The translations under genes were made by a program, and so were the position numbers. DNA of 64,000 nucleotides, taken from Mannheimia granulomatis. Its GTDB lineage: Bacteria; Pseudomonadota; Gammaproteobacteria; Enterobacterales; Pasteurellaceae. The notes under the pieces are model-generated. The model saw only the letters and a list, made by a program, of their open reading frames with translations. It made no database searches and had not been told where the DNA came from. Positions 49,771 to 57,922 of the stretch are shown here, one piece after another. The first letter of the stretch is position 1. Every line of letters starts with the position of its first letter. The stretch covers positions 1,558,501 through 1,622,500 of the forward strand of contig NZ_CP016614.1 in assembly GCF_013377255.1 (NCBI RefSeq), given 5' to 3'.

Positions 49771-50448
49771 ATGAAATATTTCTATACTCTTATTTTCTGG
49801 TTTTTATCCGCAGCGGTTAGCTACGCTGCCAAACACACACTTCAATGCAAAGTAGTGGCTATTAGCGATGGCGATACGCTAAGCTGCTTAATCAATAAAA
49901 CTTCTCTTAAAGTCAGACTACAACATATTGATGCACCAGAACAAACTCAACCTTACGGAACCAAAGCCAAACAAGCTCTGGCAAATTTAGTCTTTAAGAA
50001 GAATATTACGCTTAAAATCAGCGGCTATGACCGATACCAACGTATGCTTGCAGTTGTCTATGATGAAAACGGAAAAAATATCAATTTAACTCTCATTCAA
50101 CAAGGCATGGCATGGGCCTATAACAAAGAAGCTGGCTACCAACAAGCTCAAGATAAAGCCCAAAAGGCTAAAGTAGGGCTATGGCAAGCTCCTAATCCTA
50201 TTGTACCCTCCGAATGGCGAAAAGGTGATATCCAACCAACTCACTCACAAGCGGTTAAAAAAAGAGAAAATTTTGCAAATATTTCCAATGCCATCAACTG
50301 CCAAACCAAACTTAGTTGTAACCAAATTGGTAATTATAAAATGGCTCAGCACTACTTCCACCAATGTGGTTGGAAAGAATTAGACGGCAATAATGACGGT
50401 ATTCCTTGCAACAAACTTTACCGCCAATCCCAACAAAATAGGAATTAA
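49771..50448 (+). CDS. Secreted thermonuclease-like (SNase) protein with excalibur domain
   Basis: The 225-residue protein has a signal peptide (MKYFYTLIFWFLSAAVSYA, cleavage near residue 19), a staphylococcal nuclease domain (VVAISDGDTLSCLIN, VRLQHIDAPEQTQPYGTKAKQAL, YDRYQRMLAVVY, with the catalytic Asp/Arg/Glu positions present), and a C-terminal excalibur calcium-binding motif (DGNNDGIPC). It probably degrades DNA or RNA outside the cytoplasm. Its stop codon overlaps that of the convergent ABC exporter gene by a few bases, which marks the left edge of the accessory region. A USS lies within the coding sequence. Confidence 0.88.
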   Translation: MKYFYTLIFWFLSAAVSYAAKHTLQCKVVAISDGDTLSCLINKTSLKVRLQHIDAPEQTQPYGTKAKQALANLVFKKNITLKISGYDRYQRMLAVVYDENGKNINLTLIQQGMAWAYNKEAGYQQAQDKAQKAKVGLWQAPNPIVPSEWRKGDIQPTHSQAVKKRENFANISNAINCQTKLSCNQIGNYKMAQHYFHQCGWKELDGNNDGIPCNKLYRQSQQNRN

Positions 50449-52535
50449 TTTAGCTTATTTAAATCGACTATTCTATCAGCCGAATGAATAGTTGACTGCC
50501 TGTGTGCGACAATAATACGAGTGATTTTAAGCTGTGAAATTGCTTCATTCACTACACTTTCATTAGATTCATCTAAATGGCTAGTTGCTTCATCCATCAA
50601 TAAAATTTGGGGCTTTTTATATAAAGCTCTGGCAATAAATAGTCGCTGACGTTGGCCGCAAGATAAATTATTACCCAATTCACCTAATAAAGTTTCATAA
50701 TTCATCGGCATTGCCATAATATCATCGTGAATATTGGCTAATTTTGCACATTCAATTGCCCATTCCCGATTATAATTACTTTCAAAACTAACAATATTTT
50801 CCAAAATAGAGCCGGAAAAGAATTTATCTTCCTGTAATACACAAGTAATTTGAGTACGATATTGTGTTAATCCCAGTTGGTAAATATCAACACCGTTAAA
50901 AAAGATAGTGCCTGAAGTCGGTTTTAATAAACCAGCGATCAGTTTTAATAATGTGGTTTTTCCATAACCGGAGGGTGCCGTAATAGCAACACTTTCACCG
51001 CTTTTAACGGTTAAATTTAAACGCTCAATCACATGTTTAGCAAAAGGATCATATTTAAAACAGAGATCTTTTATTTCCAAATTGGCTTGATGATTTTCAA
51101 TAATTATCTCTTGGTATTTCGTTTCATCTTCGACTTCATTTAAAGCAATGTCAGCAATACGCTCCCGATGTAATGATAAAATTTTAAGATTAAATACAAT
51201 ATCAATTAAATTTCCCATTCGAGCAGAAAATGATCCACGATAAGCATTAAAGGCAACAAACATACCCAGTGTCATCACATTTTCAATCACCATCGTTGCT
51301 CCAATCCAAAGAATTAAAATCTGCTCAATGGTTGAAATAAAAGTATGAATGCCTGAAAATAGCATATCGAATTTAGTAACTTTAATTGAAGTATTAAATG
51401 CGTCCGCATTTAAAGACATCCACTGCTCTTGTCGTTTACTTTCTAACCCTAATGATTTTAACGTTATAATACCATATAAGGTTTCCATAAAATGAGAATG
51501 TGCTTTAGCACCTTTAATAATTTGCTCTTCATTCATTTGACGGTAAACCAAATAGGTGATCATTCTTAATATAAAATAGATAAAGGAGAATGCAAGTACG
51601 ACCCAAAACAACCAACCACCATATAGCACCATCATAATGATTAAACTAATGATCATAATCGTATCAATAATGGTTGCAACGATACTGGAGGTTAAGGTTT
51701 TTTGAATCGTTTTGAGTGAGCTAAATCGAGAGTGAATATCGCCAACTTGTCGCTTTTCGAAGAAATCTAGCGGTAATTTTAATAGATGAGAAAAGAAACT
51801 GGCTGTCCATTGAAAATCAATTAAATAACTCATTTTCAAAGAAATCCAAGCGCGAAACATACTGATTGCTGTGCGAAAAAACGTAAATAGGAATAAACCA
51901 ATACAAATAATCAATAATAATGATTGATCTTTTGCTTGCATAACGTGATCCATCACTAATTGCGTACCAATCGGCATTAACAAGGCAATCAATTCAATTA
52001 ACATTGAAAGAGCAAAAATTTTCACTAATGCCCCTTTAATGCCGGAAATATGCTTTAATGTTTCATATAAACTAATGGTATTTTGATTTTTGGTTTTCTC
52101 GAATTTTACTTCCGTCCAGACTTCTAATGCTACACCGGTAAAATGGTTCGAAAATTCTGCTTTAGATAATTTCCGTTTACCAAATGCAGGATCGTGAATA
52201 ATGAAATATTTTTCTGTTGCCTGCGTTAAAACAACGAAATGATTAAAATCCCAATGCAGAATACAAGGTAAACGGAGCTGAGAGACTTCTTCTAATTCTA
52301 GGGATAAGGCACGAGTAATTAAGCCACAATCTTTGGCAACCGACATCAATGTTTGCAGATTTATCCCGTGGGAAGAGGTACCATATTGGCTGCGCAGTTC
52401 AAATAAATTAGTATTCTTTCCATAATAACCTAGCACCATTGCCAAACACGCTAAACCACATTCAGCCGTTTCCGTTTGTAAAATCATCGGCATTTTTCGC
52501 AGAAAACCAAATTTTAACTGATCGATTCCTTTCAT
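50445..52535 (-). CDS. CvaB-like peptidase-containing ABC transporter (bacteriocin export)
   Basis: This 696-residue protein exports double-glycine peptides and removes their leader. The N-terminal C39 peptidase domain has Cys26 in QTETAECGLACLAMVLGYYG, His99 in CILHWDFNHFVVL and Asp115 in IIHDPAFGK. Six membrane helices follow. The ATPase has Walker A APSGYGKTTLL, signature LSCGQRQRLFIARAL, Walker B ILLMDEATSHLDES and H-loop IIVAHRQST. It strongly resembles colicin V CvaB (698 residues). It starts 3 bases after the CvaA-like gene and appears intact. The likely cargo is the peptide at 55508-55861. Confidence 0.93.
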   Translation of the reverse strand: MKGIDQLKFGFLRKMPMILQTETAECGLACLAMVLGYYGKNTNLFELRSQYGTSSHGINLQTLMSVAKDCGLITRALSLELEEVSQLRLPCILHWDFNHFVVLTQATEKYFIIHDPAFGKRKLSKAEFSNHFTGVALEVWTEVKFEKTKNQNTISLYETLKHISGIKGALVKIFALSMLIELIALLMPIGTQLVMDHVMQAKDQSLLLIICIGLFLFTFFRTAISMFRAWISLKMSYLIDFQWTASFFSHLLKLPLDFFEKRQVGDIHSRFSSLKTIQKTLTSSIVATIIDTIMIISLIIMMVLYGGWLFWVVLAFSFIYFILRMITYLVYRQMNEEQIIKGAKAHSHFMETLYGIITLKSLGLESKRQEQWMSLNADAFNTSIKVTKFDMLFSGIHTFISTIEQILILWIGATMVIENVMTLGMFVAFNAYRGSFSARMGNLIDIVFNLKILSLHRERIADIALNEVEDETKYQEIIIENHQANLEIKDLCFKYDPFAKHVIERLNLTVKSGESVAITAPSGYGKTTLLKLIAGLLKPTSGTIFFNGVDIYQLGLTQYRTQITCVLQEDKFFSGSILENIVSFESNYNREWAIECAKLANIHDDIMAMPMNYETLLGELGNNLSCGQRQRLFIARALYKKPQILLMDEATSHLDESNESVVNEAISQLKITRIIVAHRQSTIHSADRIVDLNKLN

Positions 52536-52538
52536 TAT

Positions 52539-53794
52539 TTACTCCATATTTTTACGAAGCTGATAAATAGGAAAGAGCATCCATTCATAGAGTTTCCGAT
52601 TTTCTAAAAATAGTGTAGCTTCTGCTTTCATTCCACTCATAAAATAGAGAGTCTTATCATTATATTGCACATTTTGATCAGCAATATCCACGATAATCTT
52701 ATAAAGAGGAATTCCCTGGTCTAACTTAGGGGTAGATTTTTATAGAAACTTAATTCCTGCAAAGAAGCAGGCAAAGTTGAAATCGTTTTAATTTCTCCCT
52801 TAAACTGTCCAAATTTTTCAAACGGAAATGCTTCGTAGCGAATATTCACTTCATCCCCTGTTTTAATAAAGGAAATCGCACTATTTGGCACCCACATCAC
52901 TAATTGATAGTCGCCTTTATTATAGGGAAGGATTTGTGCAAGCGGATCATTTTCTTTAATAATTTGCCCAACCGTCACATTGGTGCTTTCAATTTTGCCG
53001 TCTAATGAGGCATTCACCATAATCTCTGAAATGGACTCAAACTCCATTAAACGAATAGATAAATCACTTTTTTGTATTTCATAACGAATAATTTGGTTAT
53101 CAAACTCCGTTTTGCGAGTTTCAATGTCATTCTCTAAATTTAATATCGCAGACTGTAGTTGAACAATCTCCTGCTTTAATTCATTAAATAACGATTTCTG
53201 TTGAAAATAGCGTGACTTTTGCAGATTTACTTCATCGTGGCTGGAATGCCCGACTTTTAATAGTTTCTCATACCGTTTAATTAAATCGGCATAGTCCAGC
53301 ATACTTTTTTCGACTTCTACAATATAAGTCTGCTTATCTTGATATATTTTGCGATTGTTCTTTATCTGCTTTTCAAGGCTGGCAATACTTTCAGCTTTAT
53401 TCTTCTGCAATGCGTCAATCGCTTTCTCCGTTGCAATAATTTGTGATTTCAAAGAAAGAATAGAATTAACATTGATATTTCCACTATGAGTAATTCTATC
53501 TAGGGTAATTTTAAATAACGGATCGCCCTTTTTCACTTGCTGATGAGGTTCAATATAGCTTTCGGAAATATAGCCTGACTTCGGGGCAGAAAGGATAATC
53601 GGGTGTGCTTGCATCACCAGCTCGCCTACTACTGTTTCACGGCGGGTGTAACTACCAAAAACAACAAATAGAATAAATGCAGCAAAAATGAAGAAAGAAA
53701 TGGAAAAGACTAACCATGAAGGCACTCTGCTAAATAGTACAGCTGTGCTCTTCCATTTTTTTGACTGATACGCAATAGCTTCTTCTCTGAACAT
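52539..53794 (-). pseudogene. CvaA-like membrane fusion protein gene with a frameshift
   Basis: The frame starts MFREEAIAYQSKKWKSTAVL, as in CvaA, with one membrane helix (LVFSISFFIFAAFILFVVFGSY), the lipoyl-type half (GELVMQAHPIILSAPKSGYI) and a coiled coil, then stops at 52721 after FYKNLPLS. A +1 shift immediately restores the family end: PKLDQGIPLYKIIVDI and YFMSGMKAEATLFLENRKLY, closing EWMLFPIYQLRKNME at 52539. One missing base in the short A or C run near 52729-52741 accounts for this. If repaired it would have 418 residues, near CvaA (413). As read, the export adaptor is truncated; phase variation, a decayed gene or a sequencing error are all possible. Confidence 0.88.
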
Positions 53795-54338
53795 ATAATA
53801 CCAATTTCATACTACTACATTAGTATATTTATTTTTATATACATTAAAAATTAATCTTATAAACATATAAAGTTAGTAGAATAAGTATGTTAAAAAAGTT
53901 GAATACTATCAGCCTAAATAAATATATCACTAACATTTCTTCTTAAGAAGAGAATAAGCAAACAAAAAGCAAAACAACACTATATCATAAACAGCTGTAT
54001 TACACTCGAATGGTAACAATGGATAAACAAATGCAATATAAATTACAGTAACAAATCTCATAAAACACCCACACTAAAATTTAATTACATACATTAATGA
54101 ATCTTACATCTATACAGACAAGATATATTATTCAATGATTGCTATTTATGAAATAAGTCTTATTCTCTCTTAAACATCTGTCATACTCTATTTTTTCTGA
54201 ATTATTCAGGATAACTTATAAGATTACTATATTTAGAATTAAACGTAGAGAACAAATAGTTTAACCAAATAAATTATTTTAATATTAGCATCTATTATGA
54301 GGCTAACAAAATAACTATATATGAAAACCCTTACATAT
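53795..54338. other. AT-rich gap inside the microcin-like cluster (544 bp)
   Basis: The stretch between the oxygenase and the CvaA-like gene is very AT-rich. The only candidate gene is a 43-codon frame on the minus strand (53930-54061), listed separately. An inverted CTGAATAATTCAG lies at about 54197-54209 but has no T tail. A promoter for the export genes probably lies here, but I cannot place it. Confidence 0.5.
53930..54061 (-). CDS. Possible 43-aa membrane peptide
   Basis: An open frame MRFVTVIYIAFVYPLLPF, then ECNTAVYDIVLFCFLFAYSL and LKKKC, has two hydrophobic stretches and a basic end. GTGGG lies about 8 bases before the ATG, a modest ribosome site. It is on the same strand as the cluster, between the oxygenase and exporter genes. 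Small membrane proteins in such clusters are often immunity or export helpers. It may also be a chance frame in AT-rich DNA. Confidence 0.35.
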   Translation of the reverse strand: MRFVTVIYIAFVYPLLPFECNTAVYDIVLFCFLFAYSLLKKKC

Positions 54339-55496
54339 TTAACTCAATTTTAGAACGCCAATATAAGATAACTGCCAAATAAGCTGAGAAACTTTATCTC
54401 GTTTATCTTCTGATACTTTTTCTAAAATATCATTTAATGAAACTTCCTGCCCCCGTTTAAGAAATTTAATAACATTTCCAAACTCTTCGTCAAGAGAAAT
54501 ACCATATCCATTTGAAATTATCTTATCTTCATAACCAAAGTAGTGATTTTTGGTTTTAAATGAAATTTTTTGATTTTCTAAAATAGAATTATATTGATAA
54601 TTTCCTAAAGTTTCTAAATTAAGCGGCTTTTCAACCCGCTTCTGATCATAAAAATTCTCTATAAATTTGCGATAATTCTCTTTATCTTTAATATATTCTG
54701 CTGTTTGTTCTGCCAGCTGTACTATCAACTCTTTATCTGACTCATAGTGCGATAAAGAAGCTCGGGCAATTTCTTTCTCAACCATATTTTGAGATACCCA
54801 AGTCAGATAGTTATGAGTATAAGCAGGAAAAATGCCTACAGCTAAATGCACAGTTTCTTCTCCAACAGGAATAGGATCGTGCCACCAGCCACGAGGTAAA
54901 TAAAGAATATCACCAGCTTCAAGAACAATGTCCATATAAACATCATCAAGATTAGGAGCATATTCAGGCATATCCTTACTATGATGCATATATAATGGAT
55001 TTTTAAAAGTTGGGGCATGAATAATCCAACGTTTTTTACCTTGCATTTGCACCGCAAAAATATCACGACTATCCCAATGACTTTTAAAAGACCGCTCAGT
55101 ATTAAAAGCAATATATAAACTTGAAAAAATATGGCAGCCAGTAAATTGAGCTATTTCTTGTGAAAAGCAATCTACACTTGGTTCATTAACAATACCATTA
55201 GCAACTAACGTTGCACCATCTCTTAAAAAACTATACAAATGCTCTTCTTGAAATTTATAACGAATAGTACCTAGATCATTATATTCTTCTAAATAATCTT
55301 TCTTATGTACTCTTTTGCCTTTATACATTACTTTAATTGCATCTTCAGAAAGTAAATCACAACGAGGTAATACTTCATTGATAGCATTCCAAGAGAGTAA
55401 ATCTTGTTGCTTTATTGCTCCTTTCATTAATAAAGGCTGTTTCTCAAAATAATTTTCACAAAATTCTTGATAAGAAATTGGAAATTGAATCTTCAT
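54339..55496 (-). CDS. JmjC/cupin-type 2-oxoglutarate oxygenase (RoxA/YcfD-like)
   Basis: The start MKIQFPISYQEFCENYFEKQ gives 385 residues, with GGAG 6 bases upstream; a GTG at 55508 and an ATG at 55502 are less likely. The fold is that of ribosomal oxygenases: metal ligands His140 and Asp142 in FKSHWDSRDIFAVQMQGKKRWIIH and His206 in LEAGDILYLPRGWWHDP, then a helical dimerisation region and a winged-helix-like C-terminus, as in E. coli RoxA/YcfD, which hydroxylates Arg81 of ribosomal protein L16. It lies directly after the double-glycine precursor gene, so the precursor is the likely substrate; a ribosomal target is the alternative. It looks complete. Confidence 0.85.
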   Translation of the reverse strand: MKIQFPISYQEFCENYFEKQPLLMKGAIKQQDLLSWNAINEVLPRCDLLSEDAIKVMYKGKRVHKKDYLEEYNDLGTIRYKFQEEHLYSFLRDGATLVANGIVNEPSVDCFSQEIAQFTGCHIFSSLYIAFNTERSFKSHWDSRDIFAVQMQGKKRWIIHAPTFKNPLYMHHSKDMPEYAPNLDDVYMDIVLEAGDILYLPRGWWHDPIPVGEETVHLAVGIFPAYTHNYLTWVSQNMVEKEIARASLSHYESDKELIVQLAEQTAEYIKDKENYRKFIENFYDQKRVEKPLNLETLGNYQYNSILENQKISFKTKNHYFGYEDKIISNGYGISLDEEFGNVIKFLKRGQEVSLNDILEKVSEDKRDKVSQLIWQLSYIGVLKLS

Positions 55497-55507
55497 TTTC
55501 ATCTCCA

Positions 55508-55861
55508 CTAGCCTTGATAATCTGTACCATCACCACAATCATAGTTTGAACCTGACTTATTATTACTGTTTCCTCGAATATCATCCCCCATACTCTTAAT
55601 TATATTATCAGATATTCCTGAAACAACACCACCTATCGTAGAAGCCCCCCAAGAACCAAATTTCGCACCTATACCTCCACCTACTGCTCCTCCAGCAGCG
55701 GCTCCCAAAGCTCCTTGAAAAGTCATATTTTCTGGATTACTAATATTACTTGCTCCATAGTAGGCTGTGCCAGCTGCTGCTCCTTTTAAAGCTCCTCTTA
55801 GTATTAATCCAGAAAATCCACCATAAATAAGCTGACAATCATTAATAGTTAAATCTTTCAA
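55508..55861 (-). CDS. Double-glycine-leader microcin-like precursor peptide
   Basis: The gene starts with TTG, 8 bases after a strong GGAG. The product has 117 residues: a leader MKDLTINDCQLIYGG of the class II microcin/bacteriocin type (Leu4, Ile12, Gly14-Gly15), and a mature part of about 102 residues. The mature part is rich in Gly and Ala with glycine-zipper stretches (GALGAAAGGAVGGGIGAKFG) and a polar tail ending SGSNYDCGDGTDYQG. It contains two Arg, one Cys and no His. The architecture resembles colicin V, but the tail is not the serine-rich siderophore-binding end of class IIb microcins. The oxygenase gene follows at once. Confidence 0.85.
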   Translation of the reverse strand: MKDLTINDCQLIYGGFSGLILRGALKGAAAGTAYYGASNISNPENMTFQGALGAAAGGAVGGGIGAKFGSWGASTIGGVVSGISDNIIKSMGDDIRGNSNNKSGSNYDCGDGTDYQG

Positions 55862-55879
55862 TTTTAATTCTCCTTTGCG

Positions 55880-56101
55880 TTAAAAATAAATTATCACTGG
55901 GTAAATATTAAAATAAGTCAAAAATAATTTTTCAATATAAAAAAACAAAAAACTTAATATTATAAATAGAAACACCATTAAAAAAACTTTATCTTTTAAA
56001 AATAATTTTTTATAAAAAAAAGAAAAAACAAAATAGGAAGGGGTAATAATCAACCCTAGATGAATAAAAAGGTTCAACATTAAAATCGCTAATTCTTTCA
56101 T
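55880..56101 (-). CDS. Small membrane protein, immunity candidate (73 aa)
   Basis: The start MKELAILMLNLFIHLGLIIT has the ribosome site AGGAAAAG 4 bases upstream; a longer frame to 56152 has none. The product has two or three hydrophobic helices (LAILMLNLFIHLGLIITPSYFV and VFLMVFLFIILSFLFFYIEKL) and few charges, mostly Lys. It lies 18 bases before the precursor gene. Such tiny membrane proteins next to microcin genes commonly give self-immunity. I see no recognisable family. Confidence 0.65.
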   Translation of the reverse strand: MKELAILMLNLFIHLGLIITPSYFVFSFFYKKLFLKDKVFLMVFLFIILSFLFFYIEKLFLTYFNIYPVIIYF

Positions 56102-56148
56102 TACTTTTCCTAAACCAAATATTATTAATTCAATAAAACACCTATTTA

Positions 56149-56325
56149 TCAAGGATAAATATTTTTCAACTTATTAAAACAGTAAAGAAAAATCAATATT
56201 CCAAAATAAAAATAAGCAACATGCACATTAAAAAATGATGATATTATTAACGACATACAATATATAAAAATATAAAACAAAAACATATTTATGATTTTAT
56301 TCGTATTTTTTAAAAAAGATTTCAT
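56149..56325 (-). CDS. Small membrane protein (58 aa), first gene of the cluster
   Basis: A frame of 58 codons, MKSFLKNTNKIINMFLFYIF, IYCMSLIISSFFNVHVAYFY and FGILIFLYCFNKLKNIYP, has two hydrophobic helices and basic ends. The ribosome site GGGAGGTTAT before the ATG is the strongest in the region, which argues for real translation. It is 47 bases upstream of the 73-aa gene and on the same strand. The role is unknown; immunity, or a second unprocessed peptide, is possible. Confidence 0.6.
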   Translation of the reverse strand: MKSFLKNTNKIINMFLFYIFIYCMSLIISSFFNVHVAYFYFGILIFLYCFNKLKNIYP

Positions 56326-56457
56326 ATAACCTCCCTTAGGTTAAAATGAATAGAATATATTTCAGAGCATTCCAAAAAAATATAGATTATCTTATTCTTC
56401 TCATACGTTAGTAAGTTTATTTTTTACCTCTCCAAATAGACCATATTTTTTATGCGG

Positions 56458-56487
56458 ATTTTATAAAAAAACAATTTTATTAGTCAA
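56458..56487 (-). promoter_or_regulatory. Candidate sigma-70 promoter of the microcin-like cluster
   Basis: On the minus strand TTGACT (56482-56487) is followed by TATAAA (56460-56465) after 16 bases or TAAAAT (56458-56463) after 18 bases. It lies about 130 bases upstream of the 58-aa gene. The region is so AT-rich that chance matches are likely. Confidence 0.4.
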
Positions 56488-56617
56488 CTCCGATTTAACA
56501 AAAATTTAACAAAATAAATCTATTTATTTCTTGAAATGCTTCTTATCTCAAAACATTTCTCTATAATAAGTGCTTTCTTGGTAACTAAATTTTCAAAAAA
56601 ATCTTAGGAATTAACTT

Positions 56618-57811
56618 ATGCCTAACACCCAATTTCGTACCTATTTCCCCTTTTTTACCCAAGCTAAAGGCTGGACTTATTTAGACTCTGCGGCGACAAC
56701 ACTGAAACCAAATGTACTAATCCAAACAACCTCTGAATTTTATGCTTCTGCCGGTTCAGTGCATCGCAGTCAGTATGATTTGCCGCAAACTCAGCAATAT
56801 GAACTGGCTCGTGATTTGGTGATGAAACGCTTTAATGTGGCAGCTCGTGAAGCTGTAATTTGGACAAGCGGCACAACGCAAAGTATTAACTTGGTTGCCT
56901 ACGGATTAGAACATCAAATTGAGAAAGACGATGAAATCGTCATTTCAATTGCCGAACATCATGCCAATTTTATTCCTTGGCAGCAGTTGGTAGAACGCAG
57001 GCAGGCTAAATTAATTGTTTTGCCGTTAAATGCAGATTATCAAATTCAACCTGAAACGTTAAAGCAAGTGTTATCGCCTAAAACCAAGATTGTGGCATTA
57101 AATTTAGTTTCAAATGTGAGCGGCGTGCGTCAGCCTGTGGAAACCTTAATTCCGATTATTCGCCAGCATTCTTCGGCGAAAATCCTGTTGGATATTGCTC
57201 AAGCGGTCTGTTCGGAGCAAGTGGACGTGCAGAAACTAGATGCCGATTTCTACGCCTTTTCCTCCCATAAAATGTATGGTCCGAACGGTGTTGGGGTGCT
57301 GACCGGCAAATTGCAAAGTTTGGAACAAATTCGACCGCTTGTATTCGGCGGCAAAATGCTGAAAAACATTACTGAAAGTGAGCTGACTGTAGCAGATTTG
57401 CCTTACCGATTGGAAGCAGGCACGCCAAATATTGCCGGTATTATTGGCTTCGGGCAGGTACTGGCATGGTTAGAAAAAGTCGATTTCTCAGGGCTGAATA
57501 ATCAACTTTATGCTTTAGCGGAATACGCTCGCAAGCGGTTAAATTCTTATCAAAATTTACAAATTATCGGGCAGCAAAACACCCCGACAATCAGCTTTAT
57601 TATAAAAGATCAGCACCCTGCTGATATTGCTGCCTTTTTAACCCAAAGTAAAATTGCCATTCGCCATGGTGAGCATTGTGCCAAACCTTATTTACGTTAT
57701 TTGGATGAGGTCGGAACACTTCGAATCTCATTGGCTCATTATAATACTCAAGAAGATGTTGAACAGTTTTTCAACGCTTTAGATTTTGCTTTAGCCATTT
57801 TACGGGAATAG
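56618..57811 (+). CDS. csdA: Cysteine desulfurase CsdA-like (SufS family)
   Basis: This PLP enzyme takes sulfur from cysteine for iron-sulfur clusters or other uses. The 397 residues show YLDSAATTLKP at the N-terminus, AEHHANFIPWQ, the Schiff-base lysine Lys218 in FSSHKMYGPNGVGVL and the active cysteine in IRHGEHCAKPYL at about residue 354. Group II desulfurases include SufS and CsdA; no sufBCD or csdE is adjacent, so the name is by overall similarity. It marks the right edge of the accessory region. Confidence 0.88.
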   Translation: MPNTQFRTYFPFFTQAKGWTYLDSAATTLKPNVLIQTTSEFYASAGSVHRSQYDLPQTQQYELARDLVMKRFNVAAREAVIWTSGTTQSINLVAYGLEHQIEKDDEIVISIAEHHANFIPWQQLVERRQAKLIVLPLNADYQIQPETLKQVLSPKTKIVALNLVSNVSGVRQPVETLIPIIRQHSSAKILLDIAQAVCSEQVDVQKLDADFYAFSSHKMYGPNGVGVLTGKLQSLEQIRPLVFGGKMLKNITESELTVADLPYRLEAGTPNIAGIIGFGQVLAWLEKVDFSGLNNQLYALAEYARKRLNSYQNLQIIGQQNTPTISFIIKDQHPADIAAFLTQSKIAIRHGEHCAKPYLRYLDEVGTLRISLAHYNTQEDVEQFFNALDFALAILRE

Positions 57812-57922
57812 CTAGAATTAAATCAAAAAATACGCATTTTTTAGTAGAACGAAAAGGCTGAATATTGTAACCTTTGCACCAGTTTTCAATTTAACTTTAA
57901 TTTATCAACAAGGTGTTTTTAG

